NCBI GenBank assembly: GCA_964579825.1
Contig: CAZOHT010000006.1
Span: 1-64,000 of the forward strand
Source of the DNA: SPCO01 sp964579825
GTDB taxonomy: Bacteria; Chloroflexota; Limnocylindria; Limnocylindrales; CSP1-4
Direction: 5' to 3'
DNA: 64,000 bases
Part shown: piece by piece, positions 18,571-27,914 of the stretch
Layout: every line of letters begins with the position of its first letter
How positions within the stretch are numbered: the first letter of the stretch is position 1
Program-made: the position numbers and the translations under genes
Notes under the pieces: model-generated
What the model saw: the letters and a program-made list of their open reading frames with translations, nothing else
What the model was told of the DNA's origin: nothing
The model's database searches: none

Positions 18571-20234
18571 CAGTGGCGGAAGTGGCGGGTGCCGGTGATG
18601 AGCATCGTCGCACCGGCAGCGTCGGCGGCGGAGACCAGCTCCGCATCCCGGATCGATCCGCCCGGCTGGGCGATCGCGGTCACGCCCGCCGCCAGGCACA
18701 CGTCGAGCGCATCCGTGAACGGGAAGAACGCATCCGAGGCGCAGGCCGCCCCCACGAGCGCCTCGATGCCGGCGTGGGTCCGCGCCTGGTCCACGGCGCC
18801 CCGGGCGGCGTTGACCCGGGATGTCTGCCCGGATCCCATGCCGATGAGGCGTCGATCCCGAACGAGGACGATCGCGTTGGACACGACGCCTCGGACCAGG
18901 CGCCAGGCGAGATCGAGGTCGAGGAGCTCGGCATCCGTGGGCGCCCGTCGCGTGGCGACCGTCCAGGTGACGGGATCGTCGGCGACCGTATCGGGCGCCG
19001 ATACGAGGACGGCGCCACCGGCCGACCGGATCGAGCCGAGTGGATCGGGAGCGACCGCCGCCGCATCGAGCGCGAGGTCCGGATCGACCACGAGGCGCAG
19101 GTTCGGCTTCCGGGCAAGCACGTCCAAGGCGGCCGGCTCGAAGGCGGGCGCGACGACGACCTCGAGGAAGATGGCGCTCATCGCCTCGGCGGTCGCGACA
19201 TCCACCGGACGCGTGACGGCGACGACCCCGCCGAACGCCGAGACCGGATCGCCCGCCAGCGCCGCTTCCCAGGCGAGGAGCAGGTCGGGTCGTTCCGCGG
19301 CGCCGCACGGGTTCGTGTGCTTCACGATGACGCAGCCGGGGCCGCGCAGCGCGCGCCCGAGCGCCGCCGCCGCCGCCGCATCGAGCACGTTGTTGTAGGA
19401 CAGGGCCTTGCCCTGGAGGGGCGGCCCACCGCTCGCGAAGGGGCCGTCGTGGGGGCCACTCCCCGGTCGCCGGTAGCGGGCCGCGGGCTGGTGTGGGTTC
19501 TCGCCGTATCGCAGGGCGTCGACCTTCTCGAGCGCCACGGTCAGGCTGGCCGGGTACGGATCGCTCGAGCCGGGCAGTCCCGGTTCGTCCGGGAGCGGCA
19601 CGCCCGCGGCGGCCATCCGGCCGGGCAGGACCTCGGCGATCCGCGCGTCGTAGGCGGCGGTGTGACGGAACGCCTCGATGGCGAGCGCGGCCCTGAGGCC
19701 ATCGCCCACCCGACCCTCGGACTCGATCGCCGCGAGGACGGATGCATACCGGCCGGGCGACGTCACGATCGCGACGTTGGCGTGGTTCTTCGCCGCCGCC
19801 CGGACCATGGACGGGCCGCCGATGTCGATCTCCTCGACGAGTCCGTCCAGGCTGAGACCCGGTCGCTCCGCGGCCGCGGCGAACGGGTACAGGTTCACGA
19901 TGACCAGCTCGAACGGGGCGATCGCCGCCGCCAGCAACTGGTGCCGATGCGACTCGAGCCGGCGATCCGCCAGGAGCCCGCCGTGGACTCGTGGGTGGAG
20001 GGTCTTGACCCGGCCGTCGAGCATCTCGGGGAACCCGGTGACGGCGGCGACATCGGTGACGGGCAGTCCGGCATCCCGGATCGCCCGTGCCGTCCCGCCG
20101 GTCGACACGAGCTCGAACCCGAGCGCGACGAGGCCGGTCGCGAAGTCGGCGAGACCCGTCTTGTCCGACACGGACAGGAGCGCGCGACGTGGCCGCGGGA
20201 TGGCGGCGTCGGCCCGGGCGAGGTCGAGCGTCAC
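18570..20234 (-). CDS. purH: Bifunctional AICAR transformylase / IMP cyclohydrolase
   Basis: PurH carries out the last two steps to IMP: formylation of AICAR and ring closure. The N-terminal MGS-like cyclohydrolase domain (RRALLSVSDKTGLADFATGL, STGGTARAIRDAG, LDGRVKTLHPRVHGGLL) spans about residues 15-200. The C-terminal transformylase contains KHTNPCGAAERPD and ends GGSIRDAELVSAADAAGATM with the final TGTRHFRH. It is full length (554 residues) from GTG 20234. That start lies inside the 55 bases repeated on both sides of the assembly gap, and the same codons are read in frame at the end of purN, so the true protein may be a PurN-PurH fusion rather than start here. Confidence 0.93.
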   Translation of the reverse strand: MTLDLARADAAIPRPRRALLSVSDKTGLADFATGLVALGFELVSTGGTARAIRDAGLPVTDVAAVTGFPEMLDGRVKTLHPRVHGGLLADRRLESHRHQLLAAAIAPFELVIVNLYPFAAAAERPGLSLDGLVEEIDIGGPSMVRAAAKNHANVAIVTSPGRYASVLAAIESEGRVGDGLRAALAIEAFRHTAAYDARIAEVLPGRMAAAGVPLPDEPGLPGSSDPYPASLTVALEKVDALRYGENPHQPAARYRRPGSGPHDGPFASGGPPLQGKALSYNNVLDAAAAAALGRALRGPGCVIVKHTNPCGAAERPDLLLAWEAALAGDPVSAFGGVVAVTRPVDVATAEAMSAIFLEVVVAPAFEPAALDVLARKPNLRLVVDPDLALDAAAVAPDPLGSIRSAGGAVLVSAPDTVADDPVTWTVATRRAPTDAELLDLDLAWRLVRGVVSNAIVLVRDRRLIGMGSGQTSRVNAARGAVDQARTHAGIEALVGAACASDAFFPFTDALDVCLAAGVTAIAQPGGSIRDAELVSAADAAGATMLITGTRHFRH

Positions 20235-20270
20235 GGTCCGGCCGTCGGCCGCGACGGTCAGGGCGCCGGC
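20216..20270. repeat. 55-base duplicated contig end, copy 1
   Basis: These 55 bases are identical to 20371-20425 and border the run of N. A length of 55 is a common assembly k-mer, so the two copies are most simply the same genomic bases at the ends of two contigs that overlap. Confidence 0.9.
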
Positions 20271-20370
20271 NNNNNNNNNNNNNNNNNNNNNNNNNNNNNN
20301 NNNNNNNNNNNNNNNNNNNNNNNNNNNNNNNNNNNNNNNNNNNNNNNNNNNNNNNNNNNNNNNNNNNNNN
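20271..20370. other. Assembly gap (100 N)
   Basis: Exactly 100 undetermined bases, the usual placeholder for a gap of unknown size. Because the flanks are identical over 55 bases, the real distance is probably zero or negative, and 155 bases in this window are likely not present in the genome. Confidence 0.97.
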
Positions 20371-20425
20371 GGGCGAGGTCGAGCGTCACGGTCCGGCCGT
20401 CGGCCGCGACGGTCAGGGCGCCGGC
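20371..20425. repeat. 55-base duplicated contig end, copy 2
   Basis: Identical to 20216-20270; it encodes the visible C-terminal end of PurN. Confidence 0.9.
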
Positions 20426-20962
20426 CAGCACGGCAGCGACGACTCGCGGCAGCAACCGGTGCTCCACCGCCTGGATGCGGGCGTGCAGGTCGGTCACGTC
20501 GTCGCCGGCGAGGACCTCCACGGCCTCCTGGGCGACGATCGGCCCGCCGTCGAGCGTGGCATCCACCAGGTGGACCGTGCAGCCGGTGATCCGCGCGCCA
20601 TGCGCCAACGCGTCCGCGACGGCGTGGCCGCCGGGGAACGCCGGCAGCAACGATGGGTGGGTATTGAGGATCCGGCCACCGAAGCCCGCCAGCACCCGCT
20701 CGCCCACGATCCGCATGTAGCCGGCCAGGACGACGACGTCCGGTGCGACCGCCGCGAGCGTCTCTGCGAGCGTCCCGTCGTCGCCACCCGGGACGAGCGC
20801 CGTGTCGATCCCCTGCTCCACCGCCCAGTCGAGCGCCGGGCAGGGCCGATCGGCGAAGACGAGGGCGATGTCGCCGCCGATCTCCCCGCGCGCCGCGGCT
20901 GCCGCCAGGGCCCGCAGGTTGGAGCCGGTCCCCGACACGCCGACGGCGATCCGCCCGGTCAC
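20371..20962 (-). CDS. purN: Phosphoribosylglycinamide formyltransferase 1 (3' end at gap)
   Basis: PurN transfers a formyl group from 10-formyl-THF to GAR. About 197 residues are readable: the phosphate loop VGVSGTGSNLRAL, GYMRIVGERVL, the catalytic Asn-His pair in ILNTHPSLLPAFPGGHAVAD and the aspartate in HLVDATLDGGPIV. The fold is complete up to GALTVAADGRTVTLDLA, where the assembly gap begins, and no stop codon is seen. If the duplicated flank is collapsed the frame continues without a stop into purH. GTG 20962 overlaps the purM stop (GTGA). Confidence 0.93.
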
Positions 20963-22101
20963 CGGGCGAACCCCGCCAGGACCGCCTCCTGGTACCGGGC
21001 CCCGCCGATCGCGTCGGCGTCGATCACCTCGCCGACGACCGACGCCGCGATCCCGTGCCCCTCGAACGCGGCGACGGTCGTGGTGGCCGCCTCGGGTGAG
21101 ACCACCGCGATCATGCCGAGACCGCCGTTGAAAGTCGCGCGCAGCTCGAGCTCGTCCAGGCCGCCGAGGGCGCCGAACAGGCGCATGACCGACGGCATCG
21201 TCCAGCGTCCCGGATCGAGTCGGACCGCGAGACCGCCCGGGACCGCTCGCGGCGCATTACCGGGCAGCCCACCGCCGGTGATGTGGGCCAGCCCGCGCAG
21301 GTCGTGGCCGGCCTCGACCAGGGCCGTCCTGACCGCCAGGATCGCCCGGGCGTAGATCCGGGTGGGCGTCAACAGGACCTCACCCAGCGTCGCCAGGGCG
21401 AACTGCGGCTCGCCCGACAGCGCCTCGCTGGCCGAGTTGTCGCCCAGGGTCCGCCGCAGACGGGCCTGGTACGGCTCGGCCAGGTCCAGCTCCCACTGGG
21501 TCAGCAAGGCCCGCACGAGCGAATAGCCATTGGCGTGGAGGCCGGAGGCGGCGAGCCCCACGATCGCGTCGCCGGCACGCACGGCCGTCCCATCGATGAC
21601 CCGCGTCCGCTCCACGACCCCGATCGCGGTCCCGGCCAGGTCGTAGGCGGTGGGGTCCATGAGCCCAGGATGCTCGGCCGTCTCGCCGCCGACGAGGGAG
21701 CAGCCGGCTTCGCGGCAGCCGGCGGCCACGCCGCCGACCAGTTCGGCCACGGCCAGCGGATCGAGGTGTCCGACGGCGATGTAGTCGAGGAACGCGAGTG
21801 GCTCGGCCCCGGTGCAGACGACGTCGTCGGCGCACATCGCGACGAGGTCGATGCCGATCGTGTCGAACCGGCCGACCTGCCCGGCGATCGCGGTCTTCGT
21901 CCCGACGCCGTCGCTCGACGCGATGAGCAGCGGCTCGACGTACCCGGCCGGGATCCCGAACGCGCCCCCGAAGCCGCCCAACCCGCCGACGACTTCCGGT
22001 CGGCGTGTCGATGCGACATGCTCGCGCATGAGCTCCACCGCGCGCTCGCCGGCCGCGACGTCCACGCCCGCCGCCCGATAGGCGCCCCGAGGCTCAGCCA
22101 C
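20959..22101 (-). CDS. purM: Phosphoribosylformylglycinamidine cyclo-ligase (AIR synthetase)
   Basis: PurM closes the imidazole ring of FGAM using ATP, giving AIR. The 380-residue protein shows YRAAGVDVAAGERAVELM at the start, the ATP-site LLIASSDGVGTKTAIAGQ, the conserved MCADDVVCTGAEPLAFLDY and GLAHITGGGLPGNAPRAVP. It is some 30 residues longer than most PurM, mainly by loops. GTG 22101 lies 8 bases inside the end of purF and the stop overlaps purN by 4, so purF, purM and purN are coupled. Confidence 0.95.
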   Translation of the reverse strand: MAEPRGAYRAAGVDVAAGERAVELMREHVASTRRPEVVGGLGGFGGAFGIPAGYVEPLLIASSDGVGTKTAIAGQVGRFDTIGIDLVAMCADDVVCTGAEPLAFLDYIAVGHLDPLAVAELVGGVAAGCREAGCSLVGGETAEHPGLMDPTAYDLAGTAIGVVERTRVIDGTAVRAGDAIVGLAASGLHANGYSLVRALLTQWELDLAEPYQARLRRTLGDNSASEALSGEPQFALATLGEVLLTPTRIYARAILAVRTALVEAGHDLRGLAHITGGGLPGNAPRAVPGGLAVRLDPGRWTMPSVMRLFGALGGLDELELRATFNGGLGMIAVVSPEAATTTVAAFEGHGIAASVVGEVIDADAIGGARYQEAVLAGFAR

Positions 22102-23560
22102 CGGCGGGCACCGGCTCTTCCAGCATGAACTTCCGGCTCGCCACGTCGTACGGGACCGGCTCCGGATAGTGGCCGTCGAAGCAGGCGAAGCAGAAGCGCT
22201 CGTACGGCAGATCCAACGCGGCCAGTACGCCTCGGATGGAGAGGTACCCGAGCGAGTCCGCGCCGATGAACTCGCGGATCTCCGCCTCGGTGTGGGTCGA
22301 GGCGATCAACTCGGTCTCGACCGACGTGTCGATCCCGTAGAAGCAGGGGTGGTAGATGGGCGGCGCGCTGATCCGGACGTGGACCTCCTCGGCCCCGGCC
22401 TTGCGCAGCAGGTCCACGATCCGCTTGGTGGTCGTCCCGCGGACGATCGAGTCGTCCACGACCACCAGCCGCTTGCCGTTGACCACCTCGCGCAGCGGGT
22501 TGAGCTTGATCGTCACGCCGCGATGGCGCAGCCCGGCCGACGGCTGGATGAACGTCCGCCCGGCGTACCGGTTGCGATACATCCCCTCCCGATACGGGAG
22601 CCCGGACGACTCGGCATAGCCCGCCGCCGCCGGCGCGCCGGTGTCCGGCACGGGCATCACCAGGTCGGCGACGGCCGGGTGCTCGAGGGCGAGCTGCTCG
22701 CCCATCCGCCGGCGGGCTTCGTACAGGTTGCGGCCTTCCATGTACGAGTCCGGACGGGCGAAGTAGATGAGCTCGAAGACGCACAGGGCCGGGTCCGCCT
22801 TGGCGTAGATGACCGAACGCGGCGCCTGGCCGGGCTCCAGGATGACGATCTCCCCTGGCGCCACGTCGCGGACGTACTCGGCGCCGACGATATCGAGGCC
22901 CGCCGTCTCGGACGACAGGCACCAGCCGGACGAGGCGTCGTCGCCGTCCCACAGGCCATCGTCCGGACCACCCGTCCAGACCGTCCCGGGCAGCCGACCC
23001 AGGACGAGCGGGCGGAAGCCGTGCGGGTCGCGGATGCCGATGACCCGCTTCTCGTCGAGGACGACCAGGCTGAACGCGCCGCGAACGCGGGGCAGGACCC
23101 GCATCAGGGCGTCGACCGTGTCCGCGGCCGGTTCATCGGCGAGGAGCGCGGTGAGGAGTTCCGTGTCGGTGGATGCCGGCAGGCGCGTCCGGCCGCCTTC
23201 GAGCTGGGTCAGGAGTTCGCGGGTGTTGACGAGGTTGCCGTTGTGGCCGATGGCCAGGGCCCGCCGCGGCCCCAGGCGGTACGTCGGCTGGGCGTTCTCC
23301 CAGATCGTCGATCCGGTCGTGGAGTAGCGGCAATGGGCGATCGCGAGGCGGCCGCGCAGGCTCGGGATCCGGCGCTCGTCGAGGACCGTGCCGATCATGC
23401 CCAAGTCCTTGTAGAGCATCAACTGCTCGCCGTCACTGACCGCCAGCCCCGCCGATTCCTGGCCACGGTGCTGGAGGGCGAACAGGCCGAGGGCCGCGAT
23501 GGATGCGGCATCCGTCGCCCCGCCACCCTCCGGCAGGACCGCCCCGAAGACGCCGCACAC
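22094..23560 (-). CDS. purF: Amidophosphoribosyltransferase
   Basis: PurF commits PRPP to purines by forming phosphoribosylamine from glutamine. The 488-residue protein begins directly with MCGVFGAVLPE, so the nucleophile Cys2 follows the initiator Met without the propeptide found in the Bacillus enzyme. The N-terminal glutaminase has LQHRGQESAGLAVSD; the PRPP motif is VVVDDSIVRGTTTKRI. All four cysteine positions that bind a 4Fe-4S cluster in the Bacillus type appear kept (ALCVFELIYFARPDS, YHPCFYGIDTS, and CFAC near the end). Start is GTG, 2 bases after the purL stop. Confidence 0.96.
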   Translation of the reverse strand: MCGVFGAVLPEGGGATDAASIAALGLFALQHRGQESAGLAVSDGEQLMLYKDLGMIGTVLDERRIPSLRGRLAIAHCRYSTTGSTIWENAQPTYRLGPRRALAIGHNGNLVNTRELLTQLEGGRTRLPASTDTELLTALLADEPAADTVDALMRVLPRVRGAFSLVVLDEKRVIGIRDPHGFRPLVLGRLPGTVWTGGPDDGLWDGDDASSGWCLSSETAGLDIVGAEYVRDVAPGEIVILEPGQAPRSVIYAKADPALCVFELIYFARPDSYMEGRNLYEARRRMGEQLALEHPAVADLVMPVPDTGAPAAAGYAESSGLPYREGMYRNRYAGRTFIQPSAGLRHRGVTIKLNPLREVVNGKRLVVVDDSIVRGTTTKRIVDLLRKAGAEEVHVRISAPPIYHPCFYGIDTSVETELIASTHTEAEIREFIGADSLGYLSIRGVLAALDLPYERFCFACFDGHYPEPVPYDVASRKFMLEEPVPAGG

Positions 23561-23562
23561 GG

Positions 23563-25917
23563 TCAGGCCACCTCGAGGGGATCGATCGACGACGGCGCGT
23601 CCCAGCCAAGGGCGCGCTCGAGGCCGTGCGACCAGGCGTGGCGCAGATCCACCACGCGCGCGTCGAGCGCATCGGCGATCCGGCTCCCGCGCTCTTCGGC
23701 CGGACCCGTCGCGCCGGCCTCGACGAGGTCGATGACGACGCGTTCGCCCCCGACGGTCCCGAGGGCCTCGAAGGGCAGGCCGTGCTGGCGGGCGAGCAGT
23801 TCGAGGGCGGGCACGAAGCGCGGCGTGGCGGTCACGACGAGCCGCGATGGGCTCTCACCGAAGAGGTCCACCGCCGGCGAGTGACGGACCGGGAGGCGAA
23901 GCTGCGCGCCGAGGTCGCCCCACATCGCACATTCGGCGATGGCGACCGCCAGGCCGCCGCCGGACACGTCCTGCGCGGAGGCCGCCAACCCGCGGGCGAT
24001 CGCCTCGCGGATGAAGGCCTGGACGGCCCGCTCGCGCTCGAGGTCGAGGGCGGGCACCCCGTCCTCCAGGGCGGGACCGGCGAGCGACGCGTACGCCGAC
24101 CCGGCCAGGCCCGGGCCGGTCTCACCGACCAGCGCCACGACATCGCCCGCCTCGACGAATGCCGGGCCGACCAGCATGCCGATATCCTCGATGAGTCCCA
24201 CGACCCCGATCTCGGGCGTCGGCGCGATCGCGCCGGTCGGCGACTCGTTGTAGAGCGAGACGTTGCCGCCCGTGACGGGCAGGCCGAGGGCCAGGCATGC
24301 GTCGGCGAGACCGCGGACGGCCTCGCTCAACTGCCAGAACGCCTCCGGCCGGGTCGGGTCGCCGTAGTTGAGGCAGTTCGTGACCCCGAGCGGTCGGGCG
24401 CCGGTGATGGCCACGTTACGAGTCGCCTCTGCGACGCTGAGCGCAGCCCCCAGCCATGGATCCCACGCGCAGGCGGCCTGGTTGCCGTCCGTGCTGGCGA
24501 CGAGGCCCTTGGTCGTGCCCTTCACCCGCAGGACCGCCGCACCCCGCCCCGGCCCGGCGACCGTGTCGGCGCCCACCGTGGAGTCGTACTGGGTGTAGAC
24601 GCTGTGGCGCGACGACAGGTTGGCCGATCCGAGCAGGCCCAGCAGGACGGCGCCCGGATCCATGCCACGCTCCGGGAGTCGATCCGTGGCCGCGTCGGAC
24701 ACGCCGGGAGCCGGCGCGGCGCGCGAGTGCGTCGGTGCCGCGGCGACGCGGGCGTGGACGATGGCGTCGCTCGTCAGCGCGGAGGCCGGGACCCGGGCGA
24801 TCTCGACCGCGCCCGCGGCCGGGCCGCCGTCCGCGGTGAGGCCCCCCGTCACGACGGCGATGTCGCCATCGGCGGTGATCCGCCCGATGATCGCCACGGG
24901 CAGGCCCCAGCGCGTGCAGACCTCGCGGACAGCCTCCCAGCGATCCGGTCGGACCGCGGCGCACATGCGCTCCTGCGACTCGCTGATCATCACCTCGAAG
25001 GGTTCCATGCCCGGTTCGCGCCGCGGGATCGCGTCCAGGTCCACGAGCATGCCCGTGCCGCCGCGGTCGGCCGTCTCGGAGGTCGCGCAGGTGATCCCGC
25101 CGGCGCCCAGGTCCTGGAGGCCCTCCACGAGACCGCGCTCGATGAGCTCCAGGCTCGCCTCGATGAGCAGCTTCTCGGCGAATGGGTCGCCGACCTGGAC
25201 CGAGGGTCTTTTCGACGGGTCATCGTGGGTGAACGTCGCGCTCGCGAGCACGGACGCCCCGCCGATCCCGTCGCGCCCCGTGGCGGACCCGAACAGCACG
25301 ACCAGGTTGCCCGGCCCCGGCGCGGCGGCGAGGGTCAGGCGACGTTCCTCCATCAGGCCGATGGCCATGACGTTGACCAGCGGGTTGCCCTGGTAGCTCG
25401 GGTCGAACACGAGCTCGCCGCCAACCGTCGGCACCCCGACGCAGTTGCCGTAGCCGCCGACGCCGCGCACCACGCCGTCCACGAGATGTCGGGTCCGCGC
25501 GTCGGCCGGGTCGCCGAACCGGAGCGCATCGAGGACGGCGATCGGCCGGGCGCCCATGGTGAAGATGTCGCGCAGGATCCCGCCGACGCCGGTCGCCGCG
25601 CCCTGGTACGGCTCCACCGCGGACGGATGGTTGTGCGACTCGATCTTGAACGCCACGGCCAGGCCATCGCCGATCGAGATCACCCCGGCGTTCTCGCCCG
25701 GACCTGCCACGACACCGTCGCCTGCGGTCGGGAGGGTCCGCAGCAGCGGTTTCGAGCTCTTGTACGAGCAGTGCTCGCTCCACATGACGCTGAACATGGC
25801 GAGTTCCAGGTCGTTCGGGGCGCGTCCGCCCAGGCGGTCCCGGATCGCCTCGAGCTCATCGTCGGTGACACCCAGACGGCGGTGCAGGGGCTCGATGGCG
25901 TCTTCGGTCATCGTCAT
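23563..25917 (-). CDS. purL: FGAM synthase, small-type PurL subunit
   Basis: This is the ATP-dependent synthase subunit that converts FGAR to FGAM with ammonia from PurQ, bridged by PurS. The 784-residue length is that of small PurL, and the window supplies purQ and purS next to it. Signatures are MFSVMWSEHCSYKSSKPLL, AFKIESHNHPSAVEPYQGA (the catalytic histidine), TGVGGILRDIFTMGARPIA and GGNVSLYNESPTGAIAPTP. ATG 25917 overlaps the end of purQ (25914) by 4 bases. Confidence 0.97.
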   Translation of the reverse strand: MTMTEDAIEPLHRRLGVTDDELEAIRDRLGGRAPNDLELAMFSVMWSEHCSYKSSKPLLRTLPTAGDGVVAGPGENAGVISIGDGLAVAFKIESHNHPSAVEPYQGAATGVGGILRDIFTMGARPIAVLDALRFGDPADARTRHLVDGVVRGVGGYGNCVGVPTVGGELVFDPSYQGNPLVNVMAIGLMEERRLTLAAAPGPGNLVVLFGSATGRDGIGGASVLASATFTHDDPSKRPSVQVGDPFAEKLLIEASLELIERGLVEGLQDLGAGGITCATSETADRGGTGMLVDLDAIPRREPGMEPFEVMISESQERMCAAVRPDRWEAVREVCTRWGLPVAIIGRITADGDIAVVTGGLTADGGPAAGAVEIARVPASALTSDAIVHARVAAAPTHSRAAPAPGVSDAATDRLPERGMDPGAVLLGLLGSANLSSRHSVYTQYDSTVGADTVAGPGRGAAVLRVKGTTKGLVASTDGNQAACAWDPWLGAALSVAEATRNVAITGARPLGVTNCLNYGDPTRPEAFWQLSEAVRGLADACLALGLPVTGGNVSLYNESPTGAIAPTPEIGVVGLIEDIGMLVGPAFVEAGDVVALVGETGPGLAGSAYASLAGPALEDGVPALDLERERAVQAFIREAIARGLAASAQDVSGGGLAVAIAECAMWGDLGAQLRLPVRHSPAVDLFGESPSRLVVTATPRFVPALELLARQHGLPFEALGTVGGERVVIDLVEAGATGPAEERGSRIADALDARVVDLRHAWSHGLERALGWDAPSSIDPLEVA

Positions 25918-26654
25918 CGTGCAACCGTCAGTTCGACCCGGCCGTGGGCGGCCGCGGCGGCGCTGTCCACCAGGGAGCGGATGATGCCCATCCCGTCGTC
26001 CGATCCCAGGATCGCCTCGGCGGCCCGTTCCGGATGGGGCATCAGTCCTGCGACGTTGCCGGCGGCGTTCAGGACGCCGGCGATGGCCCGCAGCGAGCCG
26101 TTCGGGTTGGCCGGGTCGGTCGGGCCGGCGATCGCGCCGTCGTCATCCACGTACCGGAAGAGCACCTGGCCGTCGCGCTCGAGCTGGTCCAGCGTCGCCT
26201 CGTCCGCGAAGTAACAGCCCTCGCCATGGGCGACCGGCATGCGGAGCGGCAGCCCCAGTGGGACCCCGCGAGTGAACGGCGTGTCAGCCCGTAGCGCCGC
26301 GATGGTCACGTCCCGTCCGGCGAATCGGAGCGAGCGATTGCGCAGGAGCGCACCCGGGACGAGGCCGGCCTCGGCCAGGACCTGGAACCCGTTGCAGATG
26401 CCCAGCACGAGACCGCCCTCCGCCGCGAAGGCCGCCACGGAGCGCATCACCGGGCTGAACCGGGCGATCACCCCGGCCCGGACGTAGTCGCCGTAGGCGA
26501 ACCCGCCCGGCAGGACGACCGCCGCGACGCCCTCGAGGGATGCCTGCTCGTGCCACAGGACGACCGGATCCGCGCCGGCCAGGGCCAGGGCGTGGACCGT
26601 GTCGCGGTCGCAGTTGCTCCCCGGGAAGACGACGACCCCGACGCGCACGCCCAT
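25914..26654 (-). CDS. purQ: FGAM synthase, glutaminase subunit PurQ
   Basis: PurQ is the class I glutamine amidotransferase that feeds ammonia to PurL. The 246-residue protein has VVVFPGSNCDRDTVHALA at the start, LPGGFAYGDYVRAGVIARFS, the nucleophile cysteine in VLGICNGFQVLAEAGL and the His-Glu pair in GLMPHPERAAE. The ATG at 26654 is one base from the purS stop; the longer open frame to 26939 is a shadow of purS. It is coupled to purS and purL, as in other small-PurL organisms. Confidence 0.97.
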   Translation of the reverse strand: MGVRVGVVVFPGSNCDRDTVHALALAGADPVVLWHEQASLEGVAAVVLPGGFAYGDYVRAGVIARFSPVMRSVAAFAAEGGLVLGICNGFQVLAEAGLVPGALLRNRSLRFAGRDVTIAALRADTPFTRGVPLGLPLRMPVAHGEGCYFADEATLDQLERDGQVLFRYVDDDGAIAGPTDPANPNGSLRAIAGVLNAAGNVAGLMPHPERAAEAILGSDDGMGIIRSLVDSAAAAAHGRVELTVAR

Positions 26655-26655
26655 C

Positions 26656-26955
26656 TCAGTCGGCCCGGGTCGCGTCGGACGTGGCGGTGGTCGCGGCCGA
26701 CGTCGCGCCGAGCGGCTCGACGACATACGCCTCGATGAGCGGGTTGGAGAGCAGCTCCGATGCCAGCCGGTCTGCCGTGGCGAGCGCGGTCGCGGCGTCA
26801 GCCGCTTCCACGTCCAGCTCCACGCGACGTCCCACGCGGACGTCGGTGACCCCGGTGATCCCGAGGTGGCCCAGGCTCCCCTCGACGGCCCGGCCCTGCG
26901 GGTCGAGGATGCCAGGCTTCGGCGTGACGTTGATGGCATAGCGGTAGCGACTCAT
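26656..26955 (-). CDS. purS: FGAM synthase subunit PurS
   Basis: PurS is the small subunit that holds PurL and PurQ together. The 99-residue protein begins MSRYRYAINVTPKPGILDPQ and has GRAVEGSLGHLGITGVTDVR and LLSNPLIEAYVVEPL, all family features. An Ala/Thr-rich tail of about 18 residues follows the usual end. ATG overlaps the purC stop by 4 bases. Confidence 0.96.
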   Translation of the reverse strand: MSRYRYAINVTPKPGILDPQGRAVEGSLGHLGITGVTDVRVGRRVELDVEAADAATALATADRLASELLSNPLIEAYVVEPLGATSAATTATSDATRAD

Positions 26956-27914
26956 CGGGCGACGACGTCCTCCTGGAGATAGCGATCGAAGCTGGCGTGC
27001 GTGATCCGCTCGTAGGCCTCGACATAGCGGGCCCGGGTCCCGGCCACCACCTCGGGCGGAAGGGCCGGTCCCGGCGCGGTCTTGTCCCAGGCCTGTGCCT
27101 CGAGCCAGTCGCGCACGTACTGCTTGTCGAAGCTGGCCTGGGCCCGGCCCGGCTCGTAGCTCGCGGCGTCCCAGAAGCGCGACGAATCCGGCGTCAGGAC
27201 CTCGTCGACCAGCAGCAGCTCGCCGGTCCTCGCATCCACCCCGAACTCGAACTTCGTGTCCGCCAGGAGGATCCCGGTCCGCTCCGTCACGGCGGCTGCG
27301 TACCCGTACAGGTGGAGCGCGATCTCGCGGACCTGCTCGGCAAGATCGCTGCCGACGATCGTGACCATGGTCGTGAAGTCGATCGCCTCATCGTGACGCC
27401 CCGGCTCCGCCTTGGTCGACGGCGTCAGGATCGGCTCCGGCAGCCGGTCGCTCTCGCGCAGACCCGGCGGCAGGACGATGCCGCTCACGCGCCCGGTCGT
27501 CCGGTAGTCCTTCCAGCCGCTCCCGGCCAGGTAGCCACGGACGATGACCTCGACCGGCAGGATGTCCGCTCGGCGGCAGATCATGATCCGGCCGCGGAGC
27601 TGCGCCCGGTCCAGGACGGCGGCGTCGCGACTCACCAGGCCGGTGGCCGGATCGACCGCCTCGGTCACGAACCAGCCGTCCGGCACGTCCGCCGGGTCGG
27701 TCGAGAGCAGATGATTCGGCACGATCTTCGCCGTCTCGGCGAACCACGAGCGCGAGAGGCCGGTCAGGATGCGACCCTTGTCCGGGATCTCGGTCGGCAG
27801 GACGACATCGAAGGCGCTCATCCGATCGGACGCCACGAGCAGCAGCCGATCGTCGTCCACGGCGAAGAGGTCGCGCACCTTGCCGGATCGGACGAACGCG
27901 TCAGCCAGCGGCAT
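26952..27914 (-). CDS. purC: SAICAR synthetase
   Basis: PurC joins aspartate to CAIR with ATP. With 320 residues it is of the longer, yeast ADE1-like type rather than the about 240-residue enterobacterial form. Signatures include SGKVRDLFAVDDDRLLLVAS, RMSAFDVVLPTEIPDKG, VIVRGYLAGSGWKDY, ADTKFEFGVD and LTPDSSRFWDA. ATG 27914 lies 14 bases inside the end of purB; the in-frame extension to 28034 is antisense-like shadow and is not used. Confidence 0.96.
   Translation of the reverse strand: MPLADAFVRSGKVRDLFAVDDDRLLLVASDRMSAFDVVLPTEIPDKGRILTGLSRSWFAETAKIVPNHLLSTDPADVPDGWFVTEAVDPATGLVSRDAAVLDRAQLRGRIMICRRADILPVEVIVRGYLAGSGWKDYRTTGRVSGIVLPPGLRESDRLPEPILTPSTKAEPGRHDEAIDFTTMVTIVGSDLAEQVREIALHLYGYAAAVTERTGILLADTKFEFGVDARTGELLLVDEVLTPDSSRFWDAASYEPGRAQASFDKQYVRDWLEAQAWDKTAPGPALPPEVVAGTRARYVEAYERITHASFDRYLQEDVVAR

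Noticed and set aside
20258..20962. purN read through the N run to a stop at 20258
   Set aside because: The residues beyond 20371 are undefined and the stop is in the duplicated flank out of frame, so this C-terminus is an artefact.
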